From Lucifuga dentata (Eukaryota > Chordata > Actinopteri > Ophidiiformes > Bythitidae), in assembly GCA_014773175.1 (NCBI GenBank), contig VXCM01000717.1, positions 62,001-126,000 of the forward strand: 64,000 bases of DNA. The letters are read 5' to 3'. Position numbers and translations under genes: made by a program. Under the pieces are notes generated by a model. It saw only the letters and a list, made by a program, of their open reading frames with translations. It was not told the DNA's origin and searched no databases. Positions within the stretch are counted from its first letter, which is position 1. Each line of letters opens with the position of its first letter. Shown here piece by piece: positions 35,191-47,497 of this stretch.

Positions 35191-35523
35191 CGTATGTCCC
35201 AAAATAAATCCAGAACAAGAATGTAATGTGTAGGAAATAGTGATCAGTTTTGTGCTCATGGTGTCTTAGAAACTGTGACTTCTGGCATGACTAACTTGTG
35301 ACAAACTAATCTCAAGATGACACTGTAGTCACGCTCATAAAAAGTGTTTATGGCAAGTCAACATTTGAGTCCAAATCTATGTTTGACTGTTCCAAAGCCC
35401 CCCAGAATCAATGGCCTGTTTCACATTTTGTCCCCTTTTCCATTTTTGGGTGCAGAAAGATCCTGTGCACATCCAAACAGTCCACAACCATTCCAACATG
35501 TATGGTGAAGTGGCAGGACAGAG
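35191..35523. other. Intergenic DNA
   Basis: About 330 bases of unique sequence between two transposons; nothing recognised. Confidence 0.6.
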
Positions 35524-35531
35524 CCCAGTCC

Positions 35532-36448
35532 TAGGCTGGGCAATAAATCAATTTAATCGATTAATTCAATTTTATGTTTTGGCATGATGTGTAAATGGCT
35601 GAATCACCAAATCAAGATTTTAAAAGAAAAAAAAAAAAAAACATCTAACTAATTTTAATGGGGGAAATGCGGTAGTGGGTCGCTCTCCGTCAAACAAGCT
35701 CGTTTTGTATTAGCTTTGTGTGTCTGGCCCAGGCAAAATATGATTAAACCTACCAATCAATCGTCCATCATGTTGGTTGATACCATGCCAGGTCAGACGT
35801 GCTGTCAAGATGCCAGCAAACTTCCACTGAAGATGAGCTCGTTTCTAAAAAAGGTATCTTCAGTGATCTGGTTTTGTGCTTCACAGCGTGGAGCAAACCA
35901 ACGTCATATGTAAGGGCATTTGTAGGAGCTGCAGTGATGAAAAGTAACAGCACTTCAAATGTATTTCAGCAGCTGCAACAGAAACAGGCAGCTGAGTGGC
36001 AGCAATGCAGATGAGATGCAGATGCTGCAGTTGCCAAGCACCAGCAAAAAAGCAAATGATGTTAGCGGCATCATTTTCCAGTGTCATGGCGTATGATAAG
36101 AGGGTTTTCAGTACGGTATTATAACATGTCAGAGCATCAAGCCAGAGGCAGCAGACAGGCTGGTACTCCTCACAAGGAACCTGTACATTGCTGTGAAAAC
36201 CTTTTATTTTGCAAGTTTGGTTTTAGGAAGCCTTACAATTTTATTTAAAAGTATCATTATTTTTATTGTTTTAATAAAGAAAATATTTATTTGAATTATG
36301 TTATCTTTTTTTAAGTTAGTTTAGAGAAAAACAAGAAAAATTGAGATTAAAATTGAGAACTGTCCATAAGTATGAAAAAAAAAAAAAAAAANAAAAAAAA
36401 AAAAAAAAAATCGAGAGTTTTATTTTTAGGCCATATTGCCCAGCTCTA
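35532..36448 (+). mobile_element. hAT-type DNA transposon, deletion derivative, with perfect 8-base target duplication
   Basis: The inverted tips TAGGCTGGGCAATA (left) and TATTGCCCAGCTCTA (right) are flanked by identical CCCAGTCC at 35524-35531 and 36449-36456, the 8-base duplication typical of hAT. The 917-base body is far shorter than an autonomous hAT. It keeps a short stretch resembling a BED-finger end (SNVFQQLQQKQAAEW, about 35960-36005) and a C-terminal hAT-dimerisation-like stretch (RVFST at about 36100-36115). The poly-A near the right end contains N 36392. Confidence 0.88.
35840..36190 (+). pseudogene. hAT transposase remnants (BED-finger-like and dimerisation-like pieces)
   Basis: Open frames at 35716-35913 and 35799-36014 together give broken pieces of a ZBED/hAT-type transposase. 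The second encodes SNVFQQLQQKQAAEWQQC, resembling the 'TTNLFQHLKQKHAAEY' part of BED fingers. Further on, DKRVFST recalls the C-terminal dimerisation motif. The central catalytic region is missing. Confidence 0.55.
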
Positions 36449-36456
36449 CCCAGTCC

Positions 36457-37104
36457 TTTCAAAATAAATCCAAACTCATTTGTCCAAGATGGTTAAAATG
36501 GACAACTAGACTACCGACTTCTCCTGTTAACTACCAATAATGCTGCAGATACATAGTCGTCTTTGACAAAAAAAAGGAAAAAAAAAAAAGATTATTGCTC
36601 AAAACAGACTGACAGACTGCACTGCTGTCATGGATCCTACTTCAGAATCCTCTTCTTCATGCTTGTTATGCCAGAATATCACTTGCGCCTCTGGTCAGCA
36701 AAATTGCAAAAATTAGTCAGTCAATGTCTAAATCTCGACAACAGCAAATAGCCAACTAAAAACCCACAAAATCTACTCTGGTGGTGACAGAATGGATTCT
36801 TAATAAAGATCGTTCCCTGGAGTACAGCTTGAAAACCACAGAGTCAGATGGGCATTTGGCCAGTTTGTTCAGACAAACACAGATCCTGAGGCTGCCATCA
36901 TGTCTGAGGTGAAAAGCTGCAGAGGTGTGCAGAAAAACCTCCCATATGTGTAGACACAGTAAAAATGTTTGCAAACACCACTAGTGTTTACAACAGCATA
37001 GGCTTAATTAGTAAATGGAAAATTAATATTTAACACACTTGTGCATACATGCATTTGTCGCGTTGATTAGTGTATTTCTCACAGGGGTGGGACTGTGGGA
37101 ACCA
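36457..37104. other. Intergenic DNA
   Basis: Unique sequence with an A-rich run at about 36568-36590. No gene recognised. Confidence 0.55.
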
Positions 37105-37240
37105 TGCTGTCACTTCCTGTGCCTGCAGGCATCAGCCAATCATCATCAGATAGTCATTAGATAAGAGCCAGGCCTCTGCCAATCATAGCTGGGCCTCAGT
37201 TTCACATGACAGGGCAGCGGACACGATAAGAACATAACTT
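37105..37240. promoter_or_regulatory. Candidate GATA/ETS cluster
   Basis: Within 130 bases: an ETS core CACTTCCTG (37111-37119), CAGATAG (37148-37154), TTAGATAAGAG (37157-37167) and CACGATAAGAAC (37222-37233), plus two CCAAT boxes in CAGCCAATCA and GCCAATCAT. This is the densest GATA-site cluster I saw downstream of the gene. Role inferred. Confidence 0.38.
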
Positions 37241-38615
37241 GCCAGGGAAAATGTCTTGATCTCAATTGTACCCCCTCCCACCCCACTCTCTATCCCCTTC
37301 CCACCAAAATTGTTGTTTGCAGACAAGGTTTCTTTTTGTCTTTTGCCCATAATTATGTTCCCTTTCATCTGCCCCTGTTCCCCTTGACCCCTGCTCTGGG
37401 GTCACTGGCCAGGATATCCCACTCTACTTGGGCCAATAATGTGCCTTTTAGGGTGGATGAAGAGGGGCATTCATGCCAGGGCAGACAGGAGAGCAGAGAG
37501 GAGAGTAATCACTCCATCACACTCTGCCCCCGTCTATCCCAGCTCCTGCCCAAACACCCAAACAGCTCGCCTCGCTCTTTACATCAAAGACCTGAGTCCG
37601 GACTGCAGCCTGAGCCGCAGCGCAGCACAGAGGACGACTCTGTCACAAACCAGGGAAAGCACATCAGTTCAGCCGTGTAGCTGCGATCACCACGGAAAAC
37701 CCCCCTGAAATGATTCACAATCGTATTTGTGTATCAGTTATGCTATTTTTTGATGTTAAAAATAGTAAAGGTTCAACGAAAACTCACCTCTTGCAGACTC
37801 ATACGTAAAGACACAAAGACAAACATACAGCATTACCCTCACACAGATCATTAATGAATAGGGTTTGAACAGCCACAGAACTACACAATGAGTCATTAAG
37901 GAAGTGTGTATATCTTGGGGAATTTTCCATTACTTCGACCTTGAGCAGTCAAGCAGATCTTAAATACATTAGCATTGTTCATGAGCAGCTATCACAGGTG
38001 GTGGTCTGCCTTACGAAATAGTCTGATGTACACGAGCTGCAGTCAGGCTATGTCAACACCAGAAATGCTTTTTAAACTAGAATATGCCAAAGGGATGTCA
38101 CATCGTATCTACAACATGTCTGTGAGTATCTGCCTGGTTTTACTTTACTGCAAAATGTTGGAGGACCTTTATTTGACCCTGGAAGCAAAGAACAATAAGC
38201 AAAGTGTGGGGCAGTATCTTAAAGCAAGCCTCAAAAAGAGCTGAAGAATGAGTGGAATTCTGCCAAAACCTTCCACGCTGTCAAAGGCTCGCACCCTCAG
38301 GAAACTTTAATGACATACTACAAATTCAGTTCTCAAAAATTTTCAAGTCGTACCAATATACCACATCATTTAAAAATATTCACACAATTAAATTATAAAG
38401 TGTTGATTGCCAATAATGAGTTCTTAAGATGGTGTGTATGTGTGTGTGGTTTGTATCTACATCTATATGGTATTTGTTAACTTTGAACGGCTTTTCTAAC
38501 TTAAGATCGAAAAAGTTTTACAATTTAGTTACACACTCACTCGCACACTCTCACACATACACACACACATAAGTCATAAATTAAAATACAATACAACAAC
38601 TCTGGAACAGACAAA
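37241..38615. other. Intergenic DNA
   Basis: C-rich at 37260-37310. The open frames at 37336-37708 overlap one another in two frames and match nothing; GT/CA runs at about 38430-38570. No gene recognised. Confidence 0.5.
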
Positions 38616-39099
38616 GGACTAAACAGCTGATTGTTCACAGCAGAGCATTGGAGAACAACAGGAAGGCCACGATGCTCCGGCTTTATCAGCAGTACGGCCT
38701 CGTGCAGCCAACAACCTGAATAAACCTAAACCAGTCTGCCTGCAGCCTCCCAGCTTTAAGAGTTGCACTCTGATCAATAGATGGATTAATTGCTGAAAGG
38801 GTGGGGGAGGAGGAGAATAGCGAGGAGAAGGAGGAGGAGGAGGAGTAGGTCGTCAGAGCCCCAGGCAGGGGAGGATTTCGGAGAGTGGGGGGNTGAAGAT
38901 GGTGCTGACAGGCAGGGAAAGCTGAAGGGATTTAAAAGGCGAGCAGAGGGAAGCTGGAGTTGGAGCTAGAGCTGGAAAGGCATAGTCACCACCCCCCACC
39001 CCAGGTCACCTGGCAGCATGCAGGGCGGCGGGCCGTCAGATTAGGATCTGAAAGGGAGAGATAACGAGTTTATTGCCCCCTGGACGGGGCTGTTGGAGC

Positions 39100-39232
39100 C
39101 AGAGAAGGAGGAGGGCAGGCCAAGCAGGCCAGGATGGGAGGCTGAATGGTGGTGGTGGGCGTTTGNCAGAGAAGGAGGAGGGCAGGCCAAGCAGGCCAGG
39201 ATGGGAGGCTGAATGGTGGTGGTGGGCGTTTG
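39100..39232. repeat. 66-base duplication around N 39166 (assembly artefact)
   Basis: Bases 39100-39165 equal 39167-39232. Confidence 0.88.
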
Positions 39233-39789
39233 TGTTTGTTTTAACCTGGGGAGATAGATGCAGCCAGGCAGGGTCCTTTTGAAAGAGCACCGCAGCAGGA
39301 CAGTAAAACACAAGCAGCATGGTTAGAATACCAACCCCACCAGCAGCTAAGGCAGCTCCTCCATCAGCTTTTGACACATACACACAGTTAAATATGTGCA
39401 TGCATTCAGAAATATACTCAGATCCACAACATTATATAATCTTTGTGTGTGTTTGTTTTTCCATGAGTTAGCAAGTAGCAGCATTAATTGACTGTAAGGT
39501 GCTCAGTGCATAATTGATATTATAAATAACTAAAACAAACCTAATGCTATTGCAATTGCCACAACTGTCCTAATTTGTGCGAGCTGAGTAAATTCATGTC
39601 CACAGGCCTGTAAGGAATTTCACATTCTTATTGATCAACAATGTGTGCTTTAATGTTATCTCCTGAGTTAGTGGAAATGGGCTAAACCCGATCCTATTAC
39701 AAGCAAACACAGAATAACATATGAAATCTATATGTATTTCACAGGACTGTGATCTTTAGTCGCTGAATTCTGTGCACGTATTGGGAGCC

Positions 39790-39818
39790 TGTATTAGCTT
39801 TGCGTGTCTGGCCCAGGC
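39790..39818. repeat. 29-base segment shared with the hAT element at 35706-35734
   Basis: Twenty-eight of 29 bases, beginning TGTATTAGCTTTG and ending CTGGCCCAGGC, match the segment at 35706-35734; similarity stops on both sides. It may be a tiny hAT fragment or a templated insertion. Confidence 0.8.
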
Positions 39819-41333
39819 GCTGGAAGAGAGATAAGGGAAGCGGATATGAGAAATATGAAAAATAGCACTGTGATAGGATGATCAGTGAGAATGAGCAATA
39901 TGGGCTGCTGTGACAAATGGGACAGGGAGCCAAAGAGGAGAGCAATGCAAAACTGCATTACAGTCAAGGACAGAATGATTTTCCTGGAGTAGTGGAGACA
40001 GAAACATACTTTCTGAGAAGGAACAGGTCAATAATAACCTCCTGATATCCGTCATTTAGCATTTACTCTATTTCACATCACATTTTTCAGTGAAGGCATC
40101 TAGAGTCTGTTCAACACTGAAACAGAAATGCTCAGCAGTGTAAGTGCTTCGACAGCACTGCATGGACTATAATACTACAGATTATAACAACCCAAAAGAT
40201 TTCAAATTTATGATGATTCAAGGCAAATAAACCTGAAACACTGAAATACAGCACCAAAAAAAAACGATTTGCTTTTACTCTTGGCTCCGAAACTCATGTT
40301 ACCGACTCCACCTCACAAAGATCAGATCAGATTAGATGAGGTGTTTGGATATGGGTGTATTTCAGCGAACAATCCAACCAAACAATTGAAATGGACAGAC
40401 ATCCACAGCATCAAGGAAAACAGAATGAATGGCATGATCCTCCTCAAACACACAAACCCCCACTTTCCCCTCGACACTCACACTCCGTATACACACACTC
40501 AAAGGGACTTTGGGGCCCTGTGGAGTGGCACGTGAGCAGCCTTCTGTCAGCTGTGTTTGCAGTGAGGCAGGCGAGGGGCACCCCACACCTCCGAAAGAGA
40601 GAGGAGACCCAAGGAAATGGGAGAAAGGAGGGGTGCTGAGTGGAAAGGCCAAGGTCCAGAGAGGAGAGAAAAGCGCAGCCACAAAAAGCTTTCCTCCACG
40701 CAGACAGACGGGGGGGGGGGGGGGGGGNCTGCAGGTGCAATGGCCGAGGCTGTGTGTGTGTGTGTGTGTGTAGTGGGCAGTTTCTTTTTTGTGTTAATTG
40801 AGCTGATCTGTTGTCTTTTCTCTGCTGCAAGTTTAACTCACAGCTGATTAACATGTGGCCTTTTGGAGCTCCCCTGTGTGCAGTGTGCGTGCATGTAAGC
40901 GTGCACTTTGCAGCGTGTGTGTGTAACGTGTGTGTATGTGTAGAATTACAGAATGAGATCCTTTACCAATGTGGCAAGAGTAATGACACAGGCACAGGGT
41001 GTGTAGACACAGGCTAACACCGAGTGTTAACTCGATTTGCACTTGTATGGAGCACACAGCAATGGTTAACACATCTGAATAAAGGCTTTGTGTGTTACAT
41101 GTCGTACAACTGGAAGTGCACAGAGGCATCACTCATCCACTAGATTAAATAGCATACTCAGAGGATTAAAGGCTTTAAACCTAAAAACAGTAACGCAATA
41201 TAACAACCAGCCATTCAATTCACCTACTATATTTAACAAGTCCCGCTCATATTAGTAGAGCGTATACACAAGCTGAGAAACCTGAGAAATGTAACGAGTT
41301 ATTGTGACAATGCAAGGTTAGACAAAGAACACC

Positions 41334-42301
41334 TTAAAGGGCCATACCGGTGGTTTTGCATATTTGAACCCAATAAATACTATCCGCATACACGCAACAT
41401 CACTGCCAACTATTTTTGAAAACATACAACTGTATTTTAGTTTTCATTTTATTTTGGCCAAATCCCCTTATCTTTCAAAATAAACTGTTCAGGTGATACC
41501 CACCTTAAAATTCAATGTTTCGCTTGCTAACAGCTACACATGATTGTAAGGCATGGTCATTTAATTTCTTGGTAAATGCAGTCTTCTCCTGGGATTATAT
41601 TCCCTGGTGGAGAAATGCATTTTTTTCCATGTAGCTCAATGTTGGATCGGTTAAATTAAGTAATTTTGACAAAAGATAATAACAGTGTGTGGTTCACTAC
41701 GATGGATTACCAAACTTTTTTTTTTTTCTCTTTCCTTACACTAACTTAAGCATGTTTCAAGTCTCTACAAGTTCAGTTTTTATATCACACTGGAATGAAC
41801 TGAAGAGAGCTGCAGACCAGAAGGCAGGAAAAGCAATTCTAAAAAGTGTGTTTTGGAAAACCAGTGCAGTTCCCGTTCAAAACACGCGTGTTTGGACCAG
41901 GCTGGACTTTATGGTGTGCACCACAGCCTGCTATCATTTTGCTCTGCACATCCTCGTGAGCTAGCTTTGTTTACTGTATGGGGTTGGGTTTGCACGTGGC
42001 ACTGGACTGGAGCGTATGCTGCCACGCCCGGAGCATATCCTGCCACGTGGACTACTTTTTACCAGCACAGCTCAATTCGAGAACTGCTCATCCAAATAAC
42101 TTCACACACACTGCATGTCCTTGGGTCCTGAGCAATAATTTCAACTTCATACAGTGTTGGGTTCTAGAGATATTGGTGCCATAGACAGACAGACAGACAG
42201 AGAAACTGTCTTTAAAGATAGATGGTTTGTAGTAACTTAACATATATGTGGGTTGTATTTATTGGGCTGAAACATGCTAAATCACCAGTATGTTCCTTTA
42301 A
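41334..42301 (-). mobile_element. TTAA MITE family, copy G (reverse orientation, carrying an insertion)
   Basis: Begins TTAAAGGGCCATACCGGTGG and ends ...GGGCTGAAACATGCTAAATCACC...TCCTTTAA. The reverse-oriented core is present (CAGTCTTCTCCTGGGATTATA, GAATGAACTGAAGAG). Sequence foreign to the family lies between 41861 and 42221. Confidence 0.87.
41861..42221 (+). mobile_element. Retroposon-like insertion in MITE copy G
   Basis: About 360 bases absent from other family members, ending GGGTTCTAGAGATATTGGTGCC followed by (AGAC)n. A '...gagatat...(agac)n' tail resembles the 3' end of RTE-type or derived short retroposons. A weak B-box-like GTTCAAAAC occurs near 41875. The family could not be assigned and no clear target duplication was found. 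Confidence 0.45.
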
Positions 42302-45300
42302 TATTGGTGAATTTGACATCAAAACACTTTGGCGACTGAACTTAATGAGGTCCGGTTCCTGACGCCTAGGGTCTGTCCCTGACTGCTGCCCCATGGTGAG
42401 AGACATTGATTTTCAGACCCAACCAGACTGGCTGACCCTGTTTGGACAACTGGTTCCTATCCCACACTCACATGAGGGAACATGGCCACAGGAGGATGGC
42501 CCTGCAGCCTGAGGGCACACGGGGACTGGGCCTCAACACTAACACTCTGGTAGAGGTGCCCATGTACCACCCGCTGGCTACAGAGATGGTTGACCGCTAC
42601 ACGTGGAAACACAAGCAGAATTCATGTGCACAACAACTGATACATGCATGTAGGCTTGCAGTCAGGCACATATACACATACGCGCCTCAAAGTGAGCGCC
42701 CCAGGGCCATCGGCGGGGCGCTCAGACAGTCCCAGCGAGGCAGAAACACAGAAACATGTGTAAGGCCTTAAAGAAGACACACTTCAGAGAGGAGTGTGTC
42801 CCTGTTCCTCCCCCATCCCACACCTCGGCCCATCCCTTTCATAGGAGATTATTGGGAGAGAGAGAGCAGAGGGTAAAGATGGGGAATAGTGATATGGAAG
42901 AGAGAGAGAAAGATGAAGACAGAAAGAGAGATTTTGCTCTCCACCCCTCTCAGTAGATATTACTGCTTAATTAAAAGGGCAGCATGTGCTAAGTATTATT
43001 CCAGCTGAGATCTCTATCTTCAGCCTATGTAATAAGATCTTCAGCAGGCTTACAGCTAAATTTTCGAGCAAATTTCCTTCCTATTCTTTGCCTTTATTTC
43101 CTCTTGGCCTACGTCTGTTTTGTGCTGTCGCTACAATCTTTGAGTGCCTGCATTGTGACTGTGTGTGTGAGCTGAGCAGGACTGTTTTGCATGTTAATTA
43201 ATCTAATATTTTGTACACCACTCGGGAGCATGTAAGTGTTCTCTTGAATGTGTTCCAATTAAGAAACGTCCCTCGGGCACAAATTGGTTTGGACACACTG
43301 ACAACATTCCTGTATTTTTACATACTTTGGAGACCGTGAAGAACATGAACAAAATACAGCGTTTATATGCTATGAAAGGCTCGAAAAGATGTTTGGTTTG
43401 TGTGGAATCTTACAAAAAGCCTCCTTCTTTCTGTCAGTCCCAAAGCCATCTTTCCACTGTCTCCATCTGCTCTCTATATCCTGACGATGATTCACGTCTG
43501 CTACTAATGCTGCAAATCCAGAGATGGTGGCTAGCCTGGGTGTCAGGCTTCCTACTTTTAAACGAACATCTCCAAACCTTCACAGAGCAACACATTTTGA
43601 AGTATTATCAAATCCATGTGCCTAGCGTTGTGGAGCTAAAATATGCTGGAAAACATCGTGAAATCTTGTCCAGGGAGCTACATACAAAAATAACCATCAA
43701 AACGCTAGTGGTGGGTAAGAAATACAGTACGTTTACACATAATACACACTCACATGGACACACACACACACAGTAAGCATGATTGCCAAGTCATTCATGT
43801 ATCATGGCTACAGGAGGGGTGGCCATACTCTGAGCCCCTTTTGCATTTTTTCCAACAGAGTGGCTTTGGACTCACATTCAATCATCTGGTAAATTAGTTT
43901 AATCCTGCAGCAAATCTGTCCCTCTCCTGGGACATTTCCAGAGGTGTCAATCGGAGATAAGGCCTGTCTGACAATAAAGCCACCAAACCTCAGGGGTAGA
44001 GTGCTGCTTTTTAACTCATCTATATACATCCAATGCTATTTGATGTACACCAGCACAAAGACAGACACTTATTTTATTTTTCCATTAAACTGTGAGAGGA
44101 AGGGAAGTGACGAGGACAATCAGTTTACTGGACAGACGTGTTATCTGGAAAACATTTCATACAGTTCCAATCGGTAGCTCCTATATGCAGAACGTTTGAA
44201 AAAAAAAAAAATCATAGTAACACTTCCAAACATATGACGGGTCTGCATGAATACTGAGTAAATAGTTTCTAGTGACCATGCAGTGTTATAAAATTTTTAT
44301 TATCCCTGATTGTGTCACTGTAATGCTCCAATTATAATCCTACAGTTTTATTTATTTATTTTGTGATATTTGCAAAGAATCACTGTCATATTTATTGTAG
44401 GTTTAAATTTTTAAACCTACATTCAACCTTTATGTTCAGCGCTATCAGCAGAACAGACGATATGTACACATGCATTAAATTAATTAACAAAAATACTGCA
44501 TAGACATACTTAAAGCATGCAGCCACACGTGCACACTGATAGGACTGCACACACACACTTGTACACATGTATGCAGTCTGTGGAAACCTCTATCACCCTT
44601 CATAAAGACAAGCCTCTGCAGATCACTTCTGCCCTCTATTGACTATGAAAGGCATTGCAGCCGCTGAAACTTGGGATTATGAGCTGGAAGTAGATGTTAG
44701 GAAATATAAAGATTATGTTTCTGTTTCGCGTAGCTGTATGTATTATCCAGAGAATGTAAGTACATAGTTGGTTAATTAGCAATGAGAAACTAGTATTGGG
44801 GGATCACAGAGGAAGAGACAAAGAAACATGGAAGTCTTTGTTTGATATTGGTATTAAGCTTTAGCAATTAACTATGTAATTAGAATGATGACATTTGAAT
44901 TAAAGTTAATTGTCATTATTATTATTTGAATATTACACCATAGAAAATATGACCAACCCAACCAACCAAAACTTAAAATTTATTTACTTCCTTATTTACG
45001 TTATCTATTTTGTTATTTGCACAATTACTTATTAGCACTTAAAAGCATTAATCACAAATTCTGTTTAAAATTACAATTCTAAAAACTGAAAATGAAAATG
45101 AGAACTCTGTCTCTCATTTTCAACTCAAATTCAATTCAGCCAATCAACACCCCAAGTTACAACTTCAAACTATTTTAAACTTTAGATAAAAGACCTTCTT
45201 GTATTAAATAATATATTATATGATTTACATATCTGATTGCATTTTCTTAGCTTCTACTGAATGATAAAAACATTCTTCCATTTCATCAACTGTTTTACTT

Positions 45301-45605
45301 TACGCTTTACCAGCACATATCTATATAATAAATACACTCTCAGACTTAATACTCTCTAAAACTATAAAAGTTCCACAAACAGTGAGCAGAGATCTAAATT
45401 ACTGGCAGAAAGGCGTAACAGAGAGGAAGAGAGCCGGGTGACTTAATGTGAGTCATTTTAACATTAAAACAAGTGGAAGACGAAGGAAACAAAAAGAGCA
45501 AAAGAGGAAAGGAAACTTCAAAATGCTCTTTGAGGAAAATGCGATCACAGGCTGCAATTATATAATTCTTGTCAAGTGATGGTGGTGATAGCTGAGGAGG
45601 AATGC
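42302..45605. other. Intergenic DNA
   Basis: Open frames at 42442-42771 and 43327-43776 match no family I know. GA-rich at 42855-42930. An 11-base inverted repeat lies at 44396-44421. The section at 44850-45370 is AT-rich. No supported gene. Confidence 0.5.
44396..44421. repeat. 11-base inverted repeat
   Basis: TGTAGGTTTAA and TTAAACCTACA around a 4-base loop; no other context. Confidence 0.9.
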
Positions 45606-45618
45606 GCACGCACACGCA

Positions 45619-45653
<35 letters not shown>
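45606..45653. repeat. (CA)n microsatellite with CG interruptions
   Basis: About 24 CA/CG units. It creates long spurious His/Thr or Val/Cys open frames on both strands. Confidence 0.96.
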
Positions 45654-45656
<3 letters not shown>

Positions 45657-47460
45657 TGCACGAACATAAACGCTCAAACTCCACTGGGAGAATCACCTCC
45701 TTTGCTACGTTTTTAAATGGTTGGAAAGTTACGGGGGTCACATGGGGGTCAGGTATAGGAAGAGAATGTGTATGTGTGTGCATGTGTGCGTGTGTGTGTA
45801 TGCGAGGCCCTGAACGCTGGGCCCCTGATAAAAGCACTTCTGATTTCCTGCTTTGGTTTTTGTTTTTGTCCATTTGGTCCCTCTCTTTCTAGTTATGATG
45901 AAAGTCAAAAAGCCAAGCATTCCCAAGTGTTCCCTGATGCCAAGCGCAGATTTGAAGTGGGCGCATGGCTTATGAAGTGTGTGCGTGTGTGTGTGTGTGT
46001 TTGGTGTCTCAAGCCTTTGAGAAACAGTCAATCTTAATATGGCTCCTTCACATGCACAACCGCATGAATACAAACATATAGTGTGTAATGAATGTTCTAA
46101 CAGTATGTACGATTCCAGATGAATGCTCGGAATAAACCAGGCATTCATGCTACGGCCTACATATCCTACACGGACGCAACACATCTCCCAGTTTACAAAA
46201 CGCACTTATAACTCCAGGAGCGGAACACAAAGGTTCTAGTCTGAGCTTTCGTCATCCATTCTCTCTTTCTGTTTCTCACACGCACACACACATACACACA
46301 AACACACTGATGGTGGGGCCAATGGGTCTGCTGCGAGGTTCCCAGGGAGCCTCACTGGTCTGATGGAGGCACTTTGTCTGAAGCCAGAGCAGACTAGAGG
46401 AGATGCCTATCAGCTACTGGCTATGCTACGGCCTGGAGGAGAGAGGGAGGGAGAGCACGGNAGAGAGAGAGAGAACTACAATGCTACAATAAAAGGTGTT
46501 GAATGAAAAAAAAAAAGATCAACATTCACCACAAAGGAAGTTACTAGTTCTAAGGCCAAAACAAAAATTCCAGATCAACTTAAGCTTGAATGGCTGTATC
46601 ATATGAAAATGGGAATAAACATTCACATCTGATATGACGGGGATTGACATCAGAGTTTGACTGCAACACTCAAACGATAGGGATAAATCCCTCAATGGAC
46701 AAATTGAGTTAAAAAGCCAAACTGTTCTCCACTGATGCAGCCGTCCGTCCAGCATGTGAGCGCTGTAGATAACAGTAGCAGTGGAAGTAGTATGCAAGTG
46801 TTGACAGGCAGAGTGATGCATGTTGAGGCTGAGAAAGTGAGGTCAGTGACACGCTAAAGGTCAACAAGGAGTGTGACCTCTCCAGGTGTGGCCTCCTCTC
46901 TCAGCTCTAACCAGACAGGCATGCTTCCGCACTTTCGTCGTTCCCATTTTTATCCTCGTAAATGATCTCTGACAGGTTCAAAATTATTCGCAATATTCGG
47001 TTCATCCTTTACTCTGACAGGTATTATAAGGTGCTGAGCCATGATAGTACAACAGAAGCGCATGCAAGAATAAATGCAATTCTCTTCTGCCGTTCTTTCT
47101 CTAATCTCTTTCTGATTACTGAGGCAATGGGGTTATGGATCGGGGGGTTAGCCGGCATGGTGGTAGACAGATCTAATGTGAACTGTCTCCTGCTTGGCGA
47201 CTTCTCAGTTAGAGCGCAAGGGTGCAGGGTAGGGTGGGGAGGGTGGAGGGCTGGAGGGACTCGCACCGTGACCCAAGGATCTCCACAGCCTCTGTCAGCG
47301 GAAAATTAGATTACAACAGTCAGACCAGGGGGTGACCGAGGAGGGGGCGTCAAGAAGTCTAAATATGGAGGGCTCAGTATGTCCATAATCACTTTATACA
47401 AGTTAGATGAACAAAAAGACTTATCTCCTCCTCGCTGTCCAGATTGCCTATGCTGGTGTC

Positions 47461-47497
<37 letters not shown>

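Larger units (their letters stand above)
38616..41333. other. Intergenic DNA, purine-rich parts
   Basis: Complex sequence at 38630-38790, then GGA/AGG-rich low complexity (about 38805-38850) and single Ns in G runs (38893, 40728). The overlapping open frames at 40269-40854 are on both strands and are low-complexity-driven. GT-rich at 40750-40772 and 40880-40940. No gene recognised. Confidence 0.5.

Noticed and set aside
37336..37708. Two overlapping plus-strand frames of 114 and 89 residues
   Set aside because: No recognised motif and no splice context; two frames open together indicates low stop density, not coding.
39036..39401. Minus-strand 121-residue frame with a repeated segment
   Set aside because: Created by the duplication around N 39166 in purine-rich sequence.
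42442..42771. Open frame with GC-rich, exon-like texture (contains VPMYHPLATEMVDRYTWKH)
   Set aside because: No family recognised, no convincing donor site after it, and the last third runs into unrelated sequence. Kept only as a possible old exon or conserved element worth a protein search.
45880..46002. Pyrimidine tract plus AG followed by an open frame (YDESQKAKHSQVFPDAKRRF)
   Set aside because: It looks like an acceptor and exon start, but the frame ends in a GT microsatellite, with no partner exon and no known homologue.
45394..46205. Minus-strand frames rich in His/Thr and Val/Cys
   Set aside because: Translations of CA/GT microsatellites.
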